Source: a virus. Taken from it: DNA of 49,007 nt. The notes beneath the pieces were generated by a model. That model had not been told where the DNA came from. It did not search any database and worked only from the letters and a program-made list of their open reading frames with translations. Numbering within the stretch: the first letter of the stretch is position 1; each line of letters opens with the position of its first letter. The stretch lies in IMG/VR virus record IMGVR_UViG_3300044796_000187, positions 1 to 49,007 of that record; one strand, 5' to 3'. Shown here one piece after another: positions 48,341-49,007 of the stretch. The position numbers and the translations under genes were made by a program.

Positions 48341-49007
48341 ATGGCTACAAGTTATATTTTTAATGGTCGAAAAGAGATGCTGCCTGGTGTGTATGCTACC
48401 ATCAAAAGTGGGATACAGAATCAACCTATCTCAGCAGATTATGGTACGGTTTTAATCATAGACAATGGACTGGGTGCTTTGTGGGGTGGTGGAGCTGGTA
48501 TAGATGGTACGTTGGCTAGTGCCGGGGATGCTGTTTATGTATTTTACAACCTGTTGGATTATCGTGCATTCCTTAAAGGTGGTAAGTTCTGGAAGTTGGC
48601 TGAACCACTGTTCCGTCCTCGTAAGACTGAACCAGGTGTCAGTAAGGTGTATCATGTTAAGGCAGCTACAACCACGCCTGCCCTGTTAACCTTCTCTACC
48701 GTCAGTGGTGGGTCATTCAAGGCATGGGTCAGAGATGAAGGTCAGATTGGTAATGGTAGTCAAACATCAAATCACCTGGATAAAGGTTATGGTTACACAC
48801 TGGAGACTGGTGTCGTTGACGCTGCTAAGTGGATAATGAAATTCTGGGCAGGAACGTATAAAGGAGCATACCCTACTGATGCTACATATTACGGTGAAGC
48901 TATTGGTGCAGAAGTTATATACGATGAAGTGCTGGCTGAGGATGCTGATGCCATGTTACTAGCTAAGTCACCTGAGTTTGATAACATACAGGACTTAATT
49001 GATTGGG
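48341..49007 (+). CDS. Tail sheath protein, N-terminal part (runs off the window)
   Basis: The frame is open from the ATG at 48341 to the window end, 222 codons without a stop. MATSYIFNGRKEMLPGVYAT then IKSGIQNQPISADYGTVLII matches the start of contractile-tail sheath proteins, where a P-G-V-Y motif precedes a beta-strand and a D-x-G loop (IIDNGLGALWGGGAG). FDNIQDLIDW near the end suits the next sheath domain. Sheath identity is the main evidence that this is a contractile-tail phage. The C-terminal conserved part is outside the window. Confidence 0.7.
   Translation, partial: MATSYIFNGRKEMLPGVYATIKSGIQNQPISADYGTVLIIDNGLGALWGGGAGIDGTLASAGDAVYVFYNLLDYRAFLKGGKFWKLAEPLFRPRKTEPGVSKVYHVKAATTTPALLTFSTVSGGSFKAWVRDEGQIGNGSQTSNHLDKGYGYTLETGVVDAAKWIMKFWAGTYKGAYPTDATYYGEAIGAEVIYDEVLAEDADAMLLAKSPEFDNIQDLIDW

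Overview
The window looks like part of the genome of a large contractile-tailed phage (myovirus) infecting a member of the Bacteroidota. Every convincing gene is on the + strand. Genes are tightly packed with ATGA, TAATG or GTGA overlaps, Shine-Dalgarno sequences are absent, and the DNA is AT-rich. Host-type signals include a FISUMP-domain lipoprotein and short cysteine-anchored lipoproteins of the Bacteroidota style. Virion genes are clear: portal, MuF-like head protein, prohead protease, scaffold, major capsid protein, neck proteins and the start of a tail sheath. I see no CRISPR array, insertion sequence, canonical tRNA or convincing minus-strand gene.

Layout. 1-6430: small accessory genes (XRE-type regulator, membrane and lipoproteins, zinc-ribbon proteins) plus a possible small-terminase-like protein. 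6440-15495: a co-directional block of eight glycosyltransferases or glycosyltransferase-like proteins, three methyltransferase-fold proteins and a radical SAM protein, behind one phage-type promoter. 15524-18515: an M15 peptidase, small membrane proteins, a secreted transglycosylase-like protein and a lipoprotein, interrupted by an RNA locus. 18516-19136: a structured region without a convincing gene. 19137-35488: portal, ECF-type sigma factor, cysteine peptidase, small membrane proteins, fibre/adhesin-like proteins (one with a frameshifted NodB deacetylase domain), MuF-like protein and decoration-type proteins. 35561-49007: a Nudix/ferritin-like fusion, prohead protease, scaffold, capsid, neck proteins and tail sheath, with two GIY-YIG homing endonucleases between them.

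The most unusual element is at about 16966-17400. The 3' end of a tmRNA (P2 strand, T arm, acceptor 3' strand) lies upstream of a tmRNA 5' end (acceptor 5' strand, D-loop, P2 strand, tag-like frame). The halves are about 200 nt apart and pair in nested order, including a 7-bp acceptor stem with a G3-U70 wobble. This is the architecture of a circularly permuted, two-piece tmRNA. The spacer is closed by a perfect 11-bp helix.

A second system-level signal is a repeated promoter-like element, TTAATTTTTAA, about 10 nt, then TATTTTTATA. The two boxes start 21-22 bp apart at seven sites, each ahead of a gene block: glycosyltransferases, M15 peptidase, the structured RNA region, portal module, the Nudix/protease block, scaffold/capsid, and tail sheath. 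A sigma factor encoded just after the portal is a natural candidate for reading it. A different motif, TTTGTATAATA, sits 25-26 nt before the start codon of four accessory genes and 48 nt before a fifth. The glycosyltransferase block appears to share control with virion genes, so modification of the virion is the leading guess for its role. That is inference.
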